A stretch of 64,000 nt of DNA from Uliginosibacterium sp. 31-16 (GTDB lineage Bacteria; Pseudomonadota; Gammaproteobacteria; Burkholderiales; Rhodocyclaceae). The notes beneath the pieces are model-generated. The model did not search any database. It had not been told where the DNA came from and saw nothing but the letters and a program-made list of their open reading frames with translations. This document shows, in pieces, positions 17,611-27,208 of this stretch. How positions within the stretch are numbered: the stretch's first letter is position 1; each line of letters opens with the position of its first letter. The position numbers were made by a program, and so were the translations under genes. The stretch spans positions 1,488,001-1,552,000 of the forward strand of contig NZ_JAVALZ010000001.1 of NCBI RefSeq assembly GCF_030730865.1, read 5' to 3'.

Positions 17611-18075
17611 ATGGACAAGACAATGAGCACGACAACTTTCGATCAATACCTGATGGCGGATCATCGCGATTGCGATGCGCTGCTGGGGGCACTGCGGCAG
17701 CTCGCCGGTGCGGGCGACTGGGAAGGCGCAGGCAGCGCCTTCCAGAGCCTGCGCAAGGATGTGCTGGCGCATTTTGCGGCCGAGGAAGAGGTGCTGTTCC
17801 CTGCGTTCGAGGCGGCGAGCGGAATGACATGCGGGCCGACCCGCGTGATGCGCATGGAGCACGACGAAGTTCGCGATCTGCTCGAAGACCTGAGCCTTGA
17901 CATGAGCGAACAGGATGGCGAAGGTGTGCGTGGTCATGGCGAGGCGCTGCTGATCCTGCTGCAGCAACACAACATGAAGGAAGAGCACATCCTCTACCCG
18001 GCGGCCCTGCAATCCGCCGGTGCGCAGGCGGCGGAGCTGTCGGCGCAGGTCATTGCCCGGCGTGAAGCAGCATGA
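17611..18075 (+). CDS. hemerythrin HHE-domain protein
   Basis: A 154-residue four-helix hemerythrin-like protein that would bind a non-haem di-iron centre. Ligand-type residues are visible: His18 in 'LMADHRDCD', His54 and Glu58 in 'VLAHFAAEEE', His84 in 'MRMEHDEVRDLL', and His120 with the Glu-Glu-His of 'QQHNMKEEHILYP'. The family senses or scavenges O2 or NO or supports iron-sulfur repair. It overlaps the DUF2249 gene by 4 bases (ATGA). The start at 17611 is favoured over the longer frame, which runs through the FNR box; an alternative ATG is at 17623. Confidence 0.88.
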   Translation: MDKTMSTTTFDQYLMADHRDCDALLGALRQLAGAGDWEGAGSAFQSLRKDVLAHFAAEEEVLFPAFEAASGMTCGPTRVMRMEHDEVRDLLEDLSLDMSEQDGEGVRGHGEALLILLQQHNMKEEHILYPAALQSAGAQAAELSAQVIARREAA

Positions 18076-18299
18076 GCATCCTGCTGGATGTCCGTGGCCT
18101 GCCGCCCTGCGAGCCCTTCGAGCGCACCCTGGCGGCGCTGGATGAATTGCCGGCGGGTGAAACGCTGGAGGTGCTGATTCATCGCGAACCCTTCCCTCTG
18201 TATGAGCTGCTGCGCGAGCGTGGCTTTGCGTGGCAGGTCGCGCGTGAAGATTTCAGCGGTTACGAACAGTTCCGCATCTGCATCAGCCGGCAAGGCTGA
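18072..18299 (+). CDS. DUF2249 domain protein
   Basis: A 75-residue protein with a TusA-like DUF2249 fold. It opens 'MSILLDVRGLPPCEPFERTL', where 'DVRGLPPCEPFER' is the family signature with its cysteine and Glu-Pro, and continues 'LEVLIHREPFPLYELLRERG'. DUF2249 proteins commonly neighbour hemerythrins and NnrS-like membrane proteins in denitrifiers, suggesting a role in nitric-oxide or oxidative stress handling. The biochemical function is unknown. It is coupled to the hemerythrin by ATGA and is one base from the next start. Confidence 0.85.
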   Translation: MSILLDVRGLPPCEPFERTLAALDELPAGETLEVLIHREPFPLYELLRERGFAWQVAREDFSGYEQFRICISRQG

Positions 18300-18300
18300 G

Positions 18301-19581
18301 ATGCAGCTCGTTTCGACTGAAGCATCGCCTCCGCCCGGGCTGACCTTCGCCAGTATGCTTGCGGGCCTTCTCGGCATGCTGGCTGCGGCCTTGCTGCTGG
18401 TGTGGCAGCCCGAGGCCCTGTTCACGCGCTGGCATCCGGCGGCGCTCGCCGCAGTGCATCTGTTCGCGCTGGGGGGGCTGATGCCGGTGATGCTCGGCGC
18501 CCTGTATCAGTTTGTGCCGGTGGCTTGCGGCCTGGCCCTGCCGCGCTGGGGTGGGCTGGACTGGCTGATCCTGTTTGCGCTGCTGGCGGGGGCGTTTGCG
18601 CTCGCTGGCGGCTTCCTCTTCGGTGGCCCGCTGTGGCTCGCCAGCGCCGGTGTGCTGCTGTTGGGCAGCCTGCTGGCGGCAGGCGTGCGGCTGGCCTGGT
18701 CGCTGTGGCATCAGCCCTTGCGCAGCGAGATGGTGGCGGCCCTGCGACGCAGTGCGCTCGCGCTGGGCGGTACGCTGACACTGGGTGCCGTGCTGCTGGG
18801 CGTCCTGCTGTTTGGCTGGCCGCTGCCGCTGATGGTCATCGTTGATTGGCATGCGCTGTGGGGGATCGCTGGCTGGGTGAGCGGGCTGGTTGTCAGCGTG
18901 GCCAGCGTGGTGGTGCCGATGTTTCACGTAACCCAAGCGTATCCCCGCCAGTGGAATTGGGCCACGCGCGGACTGCTCCTTGCCTTGCTGCTGGGCAGTG
19001 CCGCCGCGTGGCTGGAAACTGGCTGGCTGGCGAGCGCCGCCTGCGTGCTGCTGACGCTGCTTGGGCTGGGGTTTGGCATTCTGACGGCGCAGCGCGTGCG
19101 GGCATCAAAGCGCGGCGAGCGCGACGCTTTCCATTGGGGCTGGCTGGGCGTGGCGGCGATCAGTGTGCTGCTGGCGGTGCTCGGGGCACTGGCGCATTTT
19201 TCGCCAGATCCGCGCTGGAGCGTGGTCTTCGGCGTGCTGGCGCTGGCCGGCCTGGGGGGCGGCACGGTCAGCGTGATGCTGTATCGCATCGTGCCCTTCC
19301 TGATCTGGCTGCACTGGCAGCGTGCCAACAAGGCGCGGGCCCGTCTGCCCTTGCTGCATCAGATCGTGCCGGAGCGCTGGCAGCGAGTCCAGCTCGCCAG
19401 CGAGCTGATGGCGCTGGTCTTGCTGTGCCTCGCGGCGTTCGTCCCCGCGCTGACACAGGCGGGGGCATTGCTGCTGGCGATGGGCAAGCTCGGCCAGACT
19501 GCGCTGCTGGCGCGGGCGATGCGTGATTACCGCCAGCGTCTGGCGATTCTCAAGACCCTGCCGCCGCGCGTGCGCACCTGA
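18301..19581 (+). CDS. NnrS/haem-copper oxidase-like polytopic membrane protein
   Basis: A 426-residue very hydrophobic protein with about 12 membrane helices. Helix-borne histidines occur in 'RWHPAALAAVHLFALGGLMP', in 'VDWHALWGIAGWVSG' and in 'VVVPMFHVTQAYPRQW'. With the 'MLGALYQFVPVACG' pattern these recall NnrS and cytochrome-oxidase subunit I-like proteins. Assignment is from this pattern and from linkage to hemerythrin and DUF2249, so a specific reaction cannot be given. A role in NO tolerance is plausible. The start at 18301 lies one base after the DUF2249 stop. Confidence 0.65.
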   Translation: MQLVSTEASPPPGLTFASMLAGLLGMLAAALLLVWQPEALFTRWHPAALAAVHLFALGGLMPVMLGALYQFVPVACGLALPRWGGLDWLILFALLAGAFALAGGFLFGGPLWLASAGVLLLGSLLAAGVRLAWSLWHQPLRSEMVAALRRSALALGGTLTLGAVLLGVLLFGWPLPLMVIVDWHALWGIAGWVSGLVVSVASVVVPMFHVTQAYPRQWNWATRGLLLALLLGSAAAWLETGWLASAACVLLTLLGLGFGILTAQRVRASKRGERDAFHWGWLGVAAISVLLAVLGALAHFSPDPRWSVVFGVLALAGLGGGTVSVMLYRIVPFLIWLHWQRANKARARLPLLHQIVPERWQRVQLASELMALVLLCLAAFVPALTQAGALLLAMGKLGQTALLARAMRDYRQRLAILKTLPPRVRT

Positions 19582-19591
19582 GCCATGTCGC

Positions 19592-20794
19592 TCATGGCCT
19601 GAAAGCGCCGTCGTCGTAGGCCTGGCAGTAAATCTTCCAGTCCGCATTGACCTGCCCGGCGCCAATTTCGGCCAGCGCCATGATGCGCTTGCGCCATTTG
19701 CGTTTGGTGCCGAACTCGATCAGTGCGTCGGCATTGGCGGCGCCTTTGCGCCCGCTGCTGCGCAGCTGTGCCCAGGCAACGAGCTGACCCATCTGGACCA
19801 GCAGCTCGCGGAACTGGCGGGTTTTGCCGGCGCACCGGTCGAGATTGATGCGGTCTTGTGAGGGCTGCAGCTCACGTAGCACACAGCTGCGTTTGCCGAG
19901 TTCGACCGGATGAAGGAATGCCGTCGGGATCGCCTGCATCATCGTCTGCACACCGATGACGCGTTCTGCCTCAGAGCCCCAGCGAGGCTCCGGCGTATGC
20001 AGGTGCGGGGTCAGCGTGGAAAGAGGGGCTTCCTTCAGGTCAAGCAGATAGTGTTCGTCCGGAGCGCCACGGCCGCGCACCAGGATGACATAGCGTTCCA
20101 GCCCCAGGCTGGCTGTGCCGCTGACGCGCCGCGCGATGTCCAGAACCTTGAAGAATTCCGGGTTTTCCTGCCGGGCTGCGAAGTTGTCGAGTAGCGCTGC
20201 GACTTGTGCGTATTGCTTGTCGCTGGCCGGCAGCGCCTTGTCGCCATCCGTGCGCAGGCTGCGCTGCTTGCCCCGGCGCCGCGTGCGGCTGTCGAGCAGA
20301 TCCTTGCGGCTGCGCTCGCGCAGGTCTTCCAGATGCTCGCGGATCAGGCCTTCGGCGGTGTCGCGTTCCAGCCAGCGTGCCTTGCCAGCGCTCAGCGCAT
20401 CGGCATAAGCGTCGATAAAGGCGCTGCCATGCTCAAGGGCGTCTTCATGTTTGAAATGCAGGCCGGGTGCCGCGACGAGCACGCTGCTTACGAAGCGCAC
20501 GATGCTCCAGGTCGCAGGGGCCAGCGTGGCTTCGTCAAAATCGTTCAGATCGAAATAGACCAGACGGTTGTCGCCTTTGTAACTGCCGAAATTTTCCAGA
20601 TGCAGATCGCCGCAGGTCCATGCCAGGGGCGCCTTGTCGAAGGCCTTGTCGGCGGGCATGGCGGCATTGAAAAGATGGCAGGTGCCACGCAGGAAGTTGA
20701 AGGGCGTCTGGCGCAGGGCGGCGTATTTGAGCGCCAGACGCTCGGGCTCACGTGCTGCGTTGTGGTGGATCAGGCTGTCAATCAGGCGGGACAT
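19592..20794 (-). CDS. DUF2252 family protein
   Basis: A 400-residue soluble protein of DUF2252, a kinase-like-fold family of unknown substrate. Visible motifs are 'WTCGDLHLENFGSYKGDNR' (resembling the HxDxxxxN/HGDLHxxN loop of aminoglycoside-phosphotransferase-like kinases) and 'VYFDLNDFDEATLAP' (DFD-like metal-binding segment). These support an ATP-binding phosphotransferase-like fold. It converges with the NnrS-like gene with 10 bases between stops. Nothing in its surroundings indicates a substrate. Confidence 0.85.
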   Translation of the reverse strand: MSRLIDSLIHHNAAREPERLALKYAALRQTPFNFLRGTCHLFNAAMPADKAFDKAPLAWTCGDLHLENFGSYKGDNRLVYFDLNDFDEATLAPATWSIVRFVSSVLVAAPGLHFKHEDALEHGSAFIDAYADALSAGKARWLERDTAEGLIREHLEDLRERSRKDLLDSRTRRRGKQRSLRTDGDKALPASDKQYAQVAALLDNFAARQENPEFFKVLDIARRVSGTASLGLERYVILVRGRGAPDEHYLLDLKEAPLSTLTPHLHTPEPRWGSEAERVIGVQTMMQAIPTAFLHPVELGKRSCVLRELQPSQDRINLDRCAGKTRQFRELLVQMGQLVAWAQLRSSGRKGAANADALIEFGTKRKWRKRIMALAEIGAGQVNADWKIYCQAYDDGAFRP

Positions 20795-20898
20795 GGTGCA
20801 TTCCGAACATGTTGTTGTGCGCCGAGCTTAGCGCGCCATTTCCTGCAGGAATATGACAGCCCGACCTTGGGACGTGATCAGTCCGTTCCGGCGCGTGG

Positions 20899-21000
20899 CT
20901 GAAGAGCCGCTTCTGGCGGGCATCTCCAGCATACCCGCCTGCACAGCAAGACCGCGGGCTGCTTTGCGGGGTGGTGTGCCGGAAAGGCCCGCTGCACGCC
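20899..21000. repeat. palindromic element F (degenerate)
   Basis: It starts with CTGAAGAGCCGCTTCTGGCG and contains GCGGGC/GCCCGC inner arms and a GTGTGCCGGAAAGGCCCGC segment like other family members. Pairing is less regular than in elements A, D, E and G. It lies upstream of both DUF2252 and nap. Confidence 0.5.
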
Positions 21001-21059
21001 CCTGTACGGGTAATCACCTAGCTGCGCAAAGCCTTGCCGGATGTGGGCTCTTTTCATTC

Positions 21060-21073
21060 TTGACTCGAATCAA
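21060..21073 (+). promoter_or_regulatory. FNR-type box upstream of the nap operon
   Basis: TTGACTCGAATCAA fits the CRP/FNR-family consensus TTGAT-N4-ATCAA with one change. It is about 140 bases upstream of napD in the divergent DUF2252/nap interval and is the likely anaerobic activation site of nap. Confidence 0.75.
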
Positions 21074-21211
21074 GGAGCCGCCCTGTTTCCCGGCTTTCAA
21101 TCAGCCCTGCTGGCACCAGTGTGGGGCAGTTCCCTTGCGGGTGCTTTTCATGCGCCATTCCGGTGCTGATAGCTAAGCTGATCGGGTATCCATGGCGGTG
21201 CGGGAGACAAC

Positions 21212-21517
21212 ATGAAGATCGTAACCTTGCTGGCGCGGGTGCGTCCGGAGCAGGCCGAGGCCATTGCTGCGCGGCTGGCGCAGATTCCTGGCGTCAGTCT
21301 GCATGGCACGACGCCGGACGGCGGGCGCCTGATCGTCATGATCGAAGATGGTGAAGGTTATGCCGTCAGCGATTCCATCCTGGCGGTGTCGATCGAACCC
21401 GCCGTGCTGGGTACCACCCTGGCCTACGAATACACCGACGACGAGGTCACCCCGGCCGAGTTGTCGGCAGCCATGAGCAGCTCGAAGAAAAGACACGAAC
21501 AGGAGACGCAGGCATGA
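21212..21517 (+). CDS. napD: NapD chaperone of periplasmic nitrate reductase
   Basis: A 101-residue cytoplasmic protein. NapD binds the twin-arginine signal peptide of NapA and controls its maturation and export. The short ferredoxin-like fold shows '[20 protein letters not shown]' and '[20 protein letters not shown]', and ends with a charged tail. It is the first gene of napDAGHBC, and its stop overlaps the napA start (ATGA). Length is typical of NapD. Confidence 0.92.
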   Translation: MKIVTLLARVRPEQAEAIAARLAQIPGVSLHGTTPDGGRLIVMIEDGEGYAVSDSILAVSIEPAVLGTTLAYEYTDDEVTPAELSAAMSSSKKRHEQETQA

Positions 21518-24057
21518 CTCTGACCCGACGCGAATTCATCAAGACCCAGGCGCTGGCCGCCGCCACCGCAACCGCCGTGGGCAGCCCGCTGGCCCACGCG
21601 GCGACCGCCACCCGGGTGGCACCCGGAGAAGTGCGCTGGGACAAGGCCGCCTGCCGCTTCTGCGGAACCGGCTGTTCGGTGCTCGTCGGGGTGCAGGACG
21701 GCAAGATCGTGGCCACGCAGGGCGACCCGGACGCGCCGGTCAACCGCGGGCTGAACTGCATCAAGGGCTACTTCCTCTCCAAGATCATGTACGGCGCGGA
21801 TCGCCTAACCCAGCCGCTGCTGCGCATGAAGAACGGCCAGTACGCCAAGGATGGCGAATTCGCCCCGATCAGCTGGGACAAGGCCTTCGACATCATGGCG
21901 GAGAAGTGGAAAGCCGCGCTGAAGGAATCCGGCCCGACCTCGATTGCCATGTTCGGCTCCGGGCAGTGGACCATCTGGGAAGGCTACGCTGCGTCCAAAC
22001 TGTGGAAGGCCGGCTTCCGCTCCAACAATCTTGATCCGAATGCCCGCCATTGCATGGCCAGCGCGGTGACAGGTTTCATGCGCACCTTCGGCATCGACGA
22101 GCCGATGGGCTGCTACGACGATATCGAAGCCACTGACGCGTTCGTGCTGTGGGGCTCGAACATGGCCGAGATGCACCCGATCCTGTGGAGCCGCATCACC
22201 GATCGCCGCCTCAGCCATGAGGGCTGTCAGGTGCATGTGTTGTCCACCTTCGAGCATCGTTCTTTCGATCTGGCCGACAACGGCATGGTCTTCGTGCCCA
22301 ACACCGATCTGGCGATCCTCAACTACATCTGCAACTACATCATCCAGAACAAGAAGGTGAATCTGGATTTCGTGAAGAAGAACGTGAATTTCAAGAAGGG
22401 CGAGACCGACATCGGTTTCGGCTTGCGCCCTGGCCACGATCTGGAAAAGAACGCCACCAACAACGGCTACCCGGGCGCCGACGGCAAACCGAAGGGCGAT
22501 GTCGGCAAGGCCACCCCGATCAGCTTCGAGGAGTTCGCGAAATTTGTTTCTGAATACACGCTGGAGAAAGTCAGCAAACTTTCCGGCGTGCCAGCGGCCA
22601 AGCTGCAGAAGATGGCCGAGCTGTATGCCGACCCGAAGAAGAAGGTGATCTCCTTCTGGACCATGGGCTTCAACCAGCACACCCGTGGGACCTGGGTGAA
22701 CAACATGATCTACAACGTCCACCTGCTGGTGGGCAAGATCTCGGAGCCCGGCAACAGCCCGTTTTCGCTCACCGGCCAGCCCAGCGCCTGCGGTACTGCG
22801 CGGGAAGTCGGCACCTTTGCGCACCGTCTGCCGGCCGACATGGTGGTCACCAATCCCGAGCACCGCAAGCACGCCGAAGAAATCTGGCAGCTGCCCGAAG
22901 GCACCATTCCCGACAAGGTCGGCCTGCACGCCGTGGCCCAGAGCCGCGCGCTGAAGGATGGCAAGCTCAAGTGCTACTGGACCAGCACCACCAACAACAT
23001 GCAGGCCGGGCCGAACATCAACGGCGAGGTCTATCCGGGCTGGCGCAATCCGGCGGCCTTCGTGGTCGTCTCCGATGTGTATCCCACCGTGTCGGCGCAA
23101 GCTGCCGACCTGATCCTGCCCAGCGCCATGTGGACCGAGAAGGAAGGCGCATTCGGCAACGCCGAGCGGCGCACCCAGTTCTGGCGCCAGCAGGTCAAGG
23201 CCCCGGGCGATGCGCGTTCGGATCTGTGGCAGTACATCGAGTTCTCCAAGCGCTTCAAGGTCGAGGAAGTGTGGCCGGCTGAGCTGATTGCCAAGAAGCC
23301 CGAGTTGAAAGGCAAGACCCTCTTTGATGTGCTGTATGCCAACAAGGTGGTGAACAAATTCCCGCTTGCCGAGCTTGAGAAGACCAATGGTCACGCCATC
23401 AAGGGCTACATGAATGAGGAGTCGAAGGTCTTCGGCTTCTATCTGCAAAAAGGGCTGTTCGAGGAATACGCACAATTTGGTCGCGGTCATGGCCACGACC
23501 TGGCGGACTTCGACGTCTATCACAAGGCCCGCGGTCTGCGCTGGCCGGTGGTGGATGGCAAGGAAACCCTGTGGCGCTTCCGCGAGGGCTACGACCCGTA
23601 CGTGAAGAAAGGCGAGGGCGTGAAGTTCTACGGTCACAAGGATGGTCGTGCCGTGATCTTTGCGCTGCCCTACGTAAATCCGCCCGAAATGCCGGACAAG
23701 GAATTCGACCTGTGGCTGTGTACCGGCCGCGTGCTGGAGCACTGGCACACCGGCTCGATGACGCGTCGCGTGCCTGAGTTGCACAAGGCCGTGCCCGAGG
23801 CGGTGATCTACATGCATCCGGACGACGCCACCAAGCGCAAGCTGCAGCGCGGCATGCTGGTCAAGGTTGCTTCGCGGCGTGGCGAGATCACCGCCCGCAT
23901 CGAAACCCATGGCCGCAACAAGCCACCGGTCGGGCTGATCTTCGTGCCTTTCTTCGACGAAGGCCGCCTGGTGAACAAGCTCACGCTCGACGCTACCTGC
24001 CCGATCTCGAAAGAGACGGACTTCAAGAAGTGCGCAGTGAAGGTGACGCGCGCTTGA
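21514..24057 (+). CDS. napA: periplasmic nitrate reductase catalytic subunit NapA
   Basis: An 847-residue molybdoenzyme reducing nitrate to nitrite in the periplasm with a bis-MGD cofactor and one [4Fe-4S] cluster. The Tat signal '[20 protein letters not shown]' is followed by the cluster motif CxxCxxxC ('CRFCGTGC') with a later Cys in '[12 protein letters not shown]'. The molybdenum-ligand Cys is in '[14 protein letters not shown]'. The C-terminal pterin-binding segments include '[15 protein letters not shown]' and '[18 protein letters not shown]'. Length and motifs are standard. Electrons should come through NapB from NapC and/or NapGH. Confidence 0.98.
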   Translation: MTLTRREFIKTQALAAATATAVGSPLAHAATATRVAPGEVRWDKAACRFCGTGCSVLVGVQDGKIVATQGDPDAPVNRGLNCIKGYFLSKIMYGADRLTQPLLRMKNGQYAKDGEFAPISWDKAFDIMAEKWKAALKESGPTSIAMFGSGQWTIWEGYAASKLWKAGFRSNNLDPNARHCMASAVTGFMRTFGIDEPMGCYDDIEATDAFVLWGSNMAEMHPILWSRITDRRLSHEGCQVHVLSTFEHRSFDLADNGMVFVPNTDLAILNYICNYIIQNKKVNLDFVKKNVNFKKGETDIGFGLRPGHDLEKNATNNGYPGADGKPKGDVGKATPISFEEFAKFVSEYTLEKVSKLSGVPAAKLQKMAELYADPKKKVISFWTMGFNQHTRGTWVNNMIYNVHLLVGKISEPGNSPFSLTGQPSACGTAREVGTFAHRLPADMVVTNPEHRKHAEEIWQLPEGTIPDKVGLHAVAQSRALKDGKLKCYWTSTTNNMQAGPNINGEVYPGWRNPAAFVVVSDVYPTVSAQAADLILPSAMWTEKEGAFGNAERRTQFWRQQVKAPGDARSDLWQYIEFSKRFKVEEVWPAELIAKKPELKGKTLFDVLYANKVVNKFPLAELEKTNGHAIKGYMNEESKVFGFYLQKGLFEEYAQFGRGHGHDLADFDVYHKARGLRWPVVDGKETLWRFREGYDPYVKKGEGVKFYGHKDGRAVIFALPYVNPPEMPDKEFDLWLCTGRVLEHWHTGSMTRRVPELHKAVPEAVIYMHPDDATKRKLQRGMLVKVASRRGEITARIETHGRNKPPVGLIFVPFFDEGRLVNKLTLDATCPISKETDFKKCAVKVTRA

Positions 24058-24059
24058 TG

Positions 24060-24093
24060 CGTGACAGCTGATTCGTGACGCGTGACACGTGAT
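24060..24093. repeat. short CGTGAC direct repeats between napA and napG
   Basis: CGTGAC occurs at 24060, 24074 and 24081, with CGTGAT at 24088, in the 34 bases between the napA stop and the napG start. Such runs could arise by slippage. No function is apparent, and the napG ribosome site falls within it without a clear purine-rich motif. Confidence 0.5.
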
Positions 24094-24889
24094 GAGCGAG
24101 CCCGCCAAGCCAGCCGCCAGCGCCCCGCGCCGCCGTTTCCTCAAGGAAATGGCCGGTGCGGCTGGTGGCGCCTGCCTGCTCGCCATGGGTGTCGGCCTCT
24201 ATTCGAAGCAGGCCCGGGCGCTGCCGGCGCAGGCCATCCGCCCGCCCGGTGCGCTGGCGGAAGATGCCTTCCTCGGCGCCTGCATCCGCTGCGGCCTGTG
24301 CGTGCGCGATTGCCCCTATGACACGCTCAGGCTCGCCACGCCGGGCGACGGCGTGGTCAGCGGCACCCCCTATTTCACTGCCCGTGACATTCCTTGCGAG
24401 ATGTGCGAGGACATCCCTTGTGTGAAGGCCTGCCCCAGTGGTGCGCTCGATCATGGCCTTACCGATATTCGCCAGGCCGACATGGGCATCGCGGTGCTGA
24501 TCGATCAGGAGAACTGCCTCAACTTTCTCGGTATGCGCTGCGACGTGTGTTACCGCGTATGCCCGGTGATTGACAAGGCCATCACCCTGGAGATGCGCCG
24601 CAACCCGCGTGAGGAGCGCGAAGGTCCGGCCACCACCCGGCATGCCATGCTGATTCCTACCGTGCATGCCGATACCTGCACCGGCTGCGGCAAGTGCGAG
24701 AAGAGCTGCATCCTGCCCGAGGCCGCGATCAAGGTGCTGCCTGCGCACATCGCCCGCGGCGCCCCCGCTGATCACTATCGCCGGGGTTGGGAAGAGAAGA
24801 GCAAGGCGGGCGGTTCGCTGATCGGCGATCAGGTGAAGCTGCCGGTGCGCGGGCTGGATGGACAATCCGCGCCGGGAGGCCAGCCATGA
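24092..24889 (+). CDS. napG: ferredoxin-type protein NapG
   Basis: A 265-residue Tat-exported protein ('[20 protein letters not shown]') carrying four [4Fe-4S] motifs: '[12 protein letters not shown]', '[14 protein letters not shown]', '[17 protein letters not shown]' and '[12 protein letters not shown]'. NapG partners with NapH as a quinol dehydrogenase feeding electrons to NapAB. ATG 24092 is chosen; a GTG one codon upstream is in frame. The stop overlaps napH by 4 bases. Confidence 0.95.
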   Translation: MSEPAKPAASAPRRRFLKEMAGAAGGACLLAMGVGLYSKQARALPAQAIRPPGALAEDAFLGACIRCGLCVRDCPYDTLRLATPGDGVVSGTPYFTARDIPCEMCEDIPCVKACPSGALDHGLTDIRQADMGIAVLIDQENCLNFLGMRCDVCYRVCPVIDKAITLEMRRNPREEREGPATTRHAMLIPTVHADTCTGCGKCEKSCILPEAAIKVLPAHIARGAPADHYRRGWEEKSKAGGSLIGDQVKLPVRGLDGQSAPGGQP

Positions 24890-25743
24890 GCGCTCAGCAC
24901 CCCGGTGTTGAAGCCATCGCCGCCAAAGGCTGGCTGCGTGCGCACAAATGGCTTTTGCTGCGGCGTGGCTCGCAACTCGGCATCCTTGCCGCATTTCTTG
25001 CCGGGCCATTGTTCGGCTGGTGGATCGTCAAGGGCAATCTTGCCGCCAGCCTGACGCTGGACGTATTGCCGCTGACGGACCCCTTCGTTTTCACGCAGAT
25101 GCTGGCCGCACGGCACTGGCCGGAAGTGAGCGCCATCACCGGAGTCCTGATCGTGCTCGGTTTCTATCTGCTGGTTGGTGGCCGGGTGTTCTGCTCGTGG
25201 GCATGCCCGATGAATGTGGTCACCGATGCCGCCAGCTGGCTGCGTCGTCGCCTGGGGCTCAAGGGCGGCCGCACGCCGCACGATGCCACGCGTCTCTGGC
25301 TGCTCGGCGCGGTGCTGCTGGCTGCCGCCATCACCGGCAGGCTGGTGTGGGAATGGGTCAATCCGGTGTCCATGCTCATGCGTGGCCTCGTTTTCGGCTT
25401 TGGCGCCGCCTGGGTGTTCGTGATCGGCGTCTTTCTCTACGACCTGCTGCTCGCCGGGCGTGGCTGGTGCGGCCATGTCTGTCCCATGGGGGCGTTTTAC
25501 GGCCTGCTCGGCAAGGTCGCGCTGCTGAGGGTTTCCGCCCATCGGCGCAGCGCCTGCAACGACTGCATGGATTGTTTTGCCGTGTGTCCCGAGCCGCAGG
25601 TAATCCGTCCGGCACTGAAGGCGGCAGGACAGACCCATCCCGTGATTCTGGAAAGCGCCTGCACCAACTGCGGGCGTTGTATCGATGTATGTAGTCAAGA
25701 TGTTTTCCGGCTCGGCAGCCGGTTCAACAGGAGCGAACAATGA
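24886..25743 (+). CDS. napH: quinol dehydrogenase membrane component NapH
   Basis: A 285-residue membrane protein with four hydrophobic helices, CysXXXCysPro motifs 'CSWACPMNV' and '[12 protein letters not shown]' facing the cytoplasm, and two C-terminal [4Fe-4S] motifs, '[14 protein letters not shown]' and '[11 protein letters not shown]'. It should oxidise quinol and pass electrons to NapG. It overlaps napG at its start and napB at its end (both ATGA), so translation is coupled. The length matches NapH. Confidence 0.95.
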   Translation: MSAQHPGVEAIAAKGWLRAHKWLLLRRGSQLGILAAFLAGPLFGWWIVKGNLAASLTLDVLPLTDPFVFTQMLAARHWPEVSAITGVLIVLGFYLLVGGRVFCSWACPMNVVTDAASWLRRRLGLKGGRTPHDATRLWLLGAVLLAAAITGRLVWEWVNPVSMLMRGLVFGFGAAWVFVIGVFLYDLLLAGRGWCGHVCPMGAFYGLLGKVALLRVSAHRRSACNDCMDCFAVCPEPQVIRPALKAAGQTHPVILESACTNCGRCIDVCSQDVFRLGSRFNRSEQ

Positions 25744-26198
25744 AAAAACTGATGCTGATCCTATCGACCTGCCTGCTGCTGGCTCCGCTGTCACTGCAGG
25801 CCGCTCCCGAAGCCAAGCCTTTTGAGCCCATCAAGCTGCAGACCCTGCGCGGCGTGGACATCCAGGGGCCGGAAGCGACGTCCGACAACTTCCGCAACGA
25901 ACGTGACCAGCCGCCCCTGCCGCGCGATTTCGTGCAGCAGCCCCCCCTGATTCCGCACACGGTGAAGGGTTACAACATCACCAAGAACTTCAACAAGTGC
26001 ATGGATTGCCACGCCTGGAACCGCACCAAGGATACGGGCGCGACCAAGGTCAGCGTCACCCACTTCAAGACCCGCGAAGGCACCGAGCTCTCCAACATTT
26101 CACCGCGCCGCTATTTCTGCACACAATGTCATGTGCCGCAGACCGATGCCAAACCGCTTGTAGCGAACAAATTCCAGCCCGCCGCCGGAATGAGATAA
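25740..26198 (+). CDS. napB: dihaem cytochrome c NapB
   Basis: A 152-residue periplasmic electron-transfer subunit of NapAB. It has a signal peptide (about 1-21, ending 'LSLQAAPEAKP') and two CxxCH haem sites, 'KCMDCHAWN' and 'FCTQCHVPQTDA', plus conserved distal histidines in 'PPLIPHTVKGYNI' and 'SVTHFKTREG'. It passes electrons to NapA. It overlaps napH by 4 bases and is 87 bases upstream of napC. Confidence 0.95.
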   Translation: MKKLMLILSTCLLLAPLSLQAAPEAKPFEPIKLQTLRGVDIQGPEATSDNFRNERDQPPLPRDFVQQPPLIPHTVKGYNITKNFNKCMDCHAWNRTKDTGATKVSVTHFKTREGTELSNISPRRYFCTQCHVPQTDAKPLVANKFQPAAGMR

Positions 26199-26285
26199 GA
26201 AACGCTCGTCAGACGCCAAACCCTTTCGTGCCCGGCTCGACGCAGCATGAATGGGGGCCCGGACCCGACACAACAGGATAAAAAC

Positions 26286-26960
26286 ATGAGCAACGACACC
26301 CAAGCCTGCAGTCTTAAATCCCGCCTGTGCGGTCTGCTGAAGAAGAAATGGGTCATCGGCCTCGGCGGGCTCACCGTCGCTTTCGCCGCGGGCATCCTCT
26401 TCTGGGGCGGCTTCAATACCGCGATGGAATGGACCAACCGCGAAGCCTTCTGCATCTCCTGCCACGAGATGGAAAACAACGTGTATCAGGAATACCGCAA
26501 CACCATCCACCACTCCAACCGCACCGGCGTTCGCGCGACCTGCCCTGACTGCCATGTGCCGAAAGAGTGGGTACCGAAGATGATCCGCAAGGTCCAGGCT
26601 TCGCAGGAAGTGTGGGGCAAGCTCACCGGCACCATCGACACGCCGGAGAAGTTCCAGGCCAAGCGCCTGCAGCTGGCCCAGAACGAATGGCGGCGCATGA
26701 AGGCCAACAATTCGCAGGAGTGCCGCAACTGTCACAACTACGATTCGATGGACTATGCCGAGCAGAACCGTCGTGGTGCCGCCATGCACCAGCAGGGCTT
26801 TGCCGATGGCATGACCTGCATCGACTGCCACAAGGGCATTGCCCACAATCTGCCGCCGGTCGAGCAGCACATCGGCACGGAGCGCGCCGAAGTGCCGGCG
26901 CAGGTGATGCACCCGCCTGTTGCGCCCAAGCCTGAAGCAGACGTATCGGCGCCGAACTGA
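26286..26960 (+). CDS. napC: tetrahaem quinol dehydrogenase NapC (NapC/NirT family)
   Basis: A 224-residue membrane-anchored cytochrome. One N-terminal helix ('[20 protein letters not shown]') is followed by four CxxCH motifs: 'CISCHEM', 'CPDCHVP', 'CRNCHNY' and 'CIDCHKG'. It oxidises quinol and delivers electrons to NapB. ATG 26286 is preceded by AGGA at suitable spacing; a longer frame upstream is unlikely. With napGH also present the operon has two possible quinol-oxidising routes. A strong hairpin follows. Confidence 0.96.
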   Translation: MSNDTQACSLKSRLCGLLKKKWVIGLGGLTVAFAAGILFWGGFNTAMEWTNREAFCISCHEMENNVYQEYRNTIHHSNRTGVRATCPDCHVPKEWVPKMIRKVQASQEVWGKLTGTIDTPEKFQAKRLQLAQNEWRRMKANNSQECRNCHNYDSMDYAEQNRRGAAMHQQGFADGMTCIDCHKGIAHNLPPVEQHIGTERAEVPAQVMHPPVAPKPEADVSAPN

Positions 26961-26973
26961 GCGCTCGAACCTG

Positions 26974-27010
26974 AAAGCACAAGGCCCCGCGAGTCGGGGC
27001 CTTGTGCTTT
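26974..27010 (+). terminator. terminator of the nap operon
   Basis: AAAGCACAAGGCCCCG and CGGGGCCTTGTGCTTT are perfect 16-bp arms around a 5-base loop, 13 bases after the napC stop. The downstream arm ends in TTT only, but the A/T-flanked symmetrical stem could terminate in either direction. Confidence 0.85.
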
Positions 27011-27073
27011 GCAGGAGGCTTCGGGTTTCGACCCGGAGCGGGTGGTCTGCGCATGTGGAGGCGGACGTTCAAT

Positions 27074-27186
27074 TTGTAGGGGGCGCATTGCGCACCGTTT
27101 CAAGAATTCATCCACCACCTAGGCAGATAAAGCCGCCGAGAGAGAACGGGAACATCGGTTCAGCGTGCGCGGTGCGCACCCTACAA
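27074..27186. mobile_element. MITE-like element with terminal inverted repeats
   Basis: The 113-bp segment begins TTGTAGGGGGCGCATTGCGC and ends GTGCGCGGTGCGCACCCTACAA. The ends are imperfect inverted repeats of about 25 bp, starting TTGTAGGG and ending CCCTACAA. The middle has no coding potential. No clear target-site duplication was seen. It lies just downstream of the PIN-domain gene. Confidence 0.55.
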
Positions 27187-27208
27187 GGCTTGATAGGTCG
27201 GTCGCCTT

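Larger units (their letters stand above)
20795..21211. other. 417-base intergenic region between DUF2252 and napD
   Basis: This divergent gap holds palindromic element F (20899-21000) on the DUF2252 side and the FNR-type box (21060-21073) on the nap side. A leader of about 130 bases separates the box from napD. I see no credible gene; open frames across it lack family character. Confidence 0.6.

Noticed and set aside
21805-24186. 793-codon open frame antisense to napA
   Set aside because: A GC-driven shadow of a well-supported gene in the opposite strand.
17611-27010. Complete denitrification island
   Set aside because: Only nitrate-to-nitrite reduction (nap) is encoded; no nitrite, NO or N2O reductase genes are seen.
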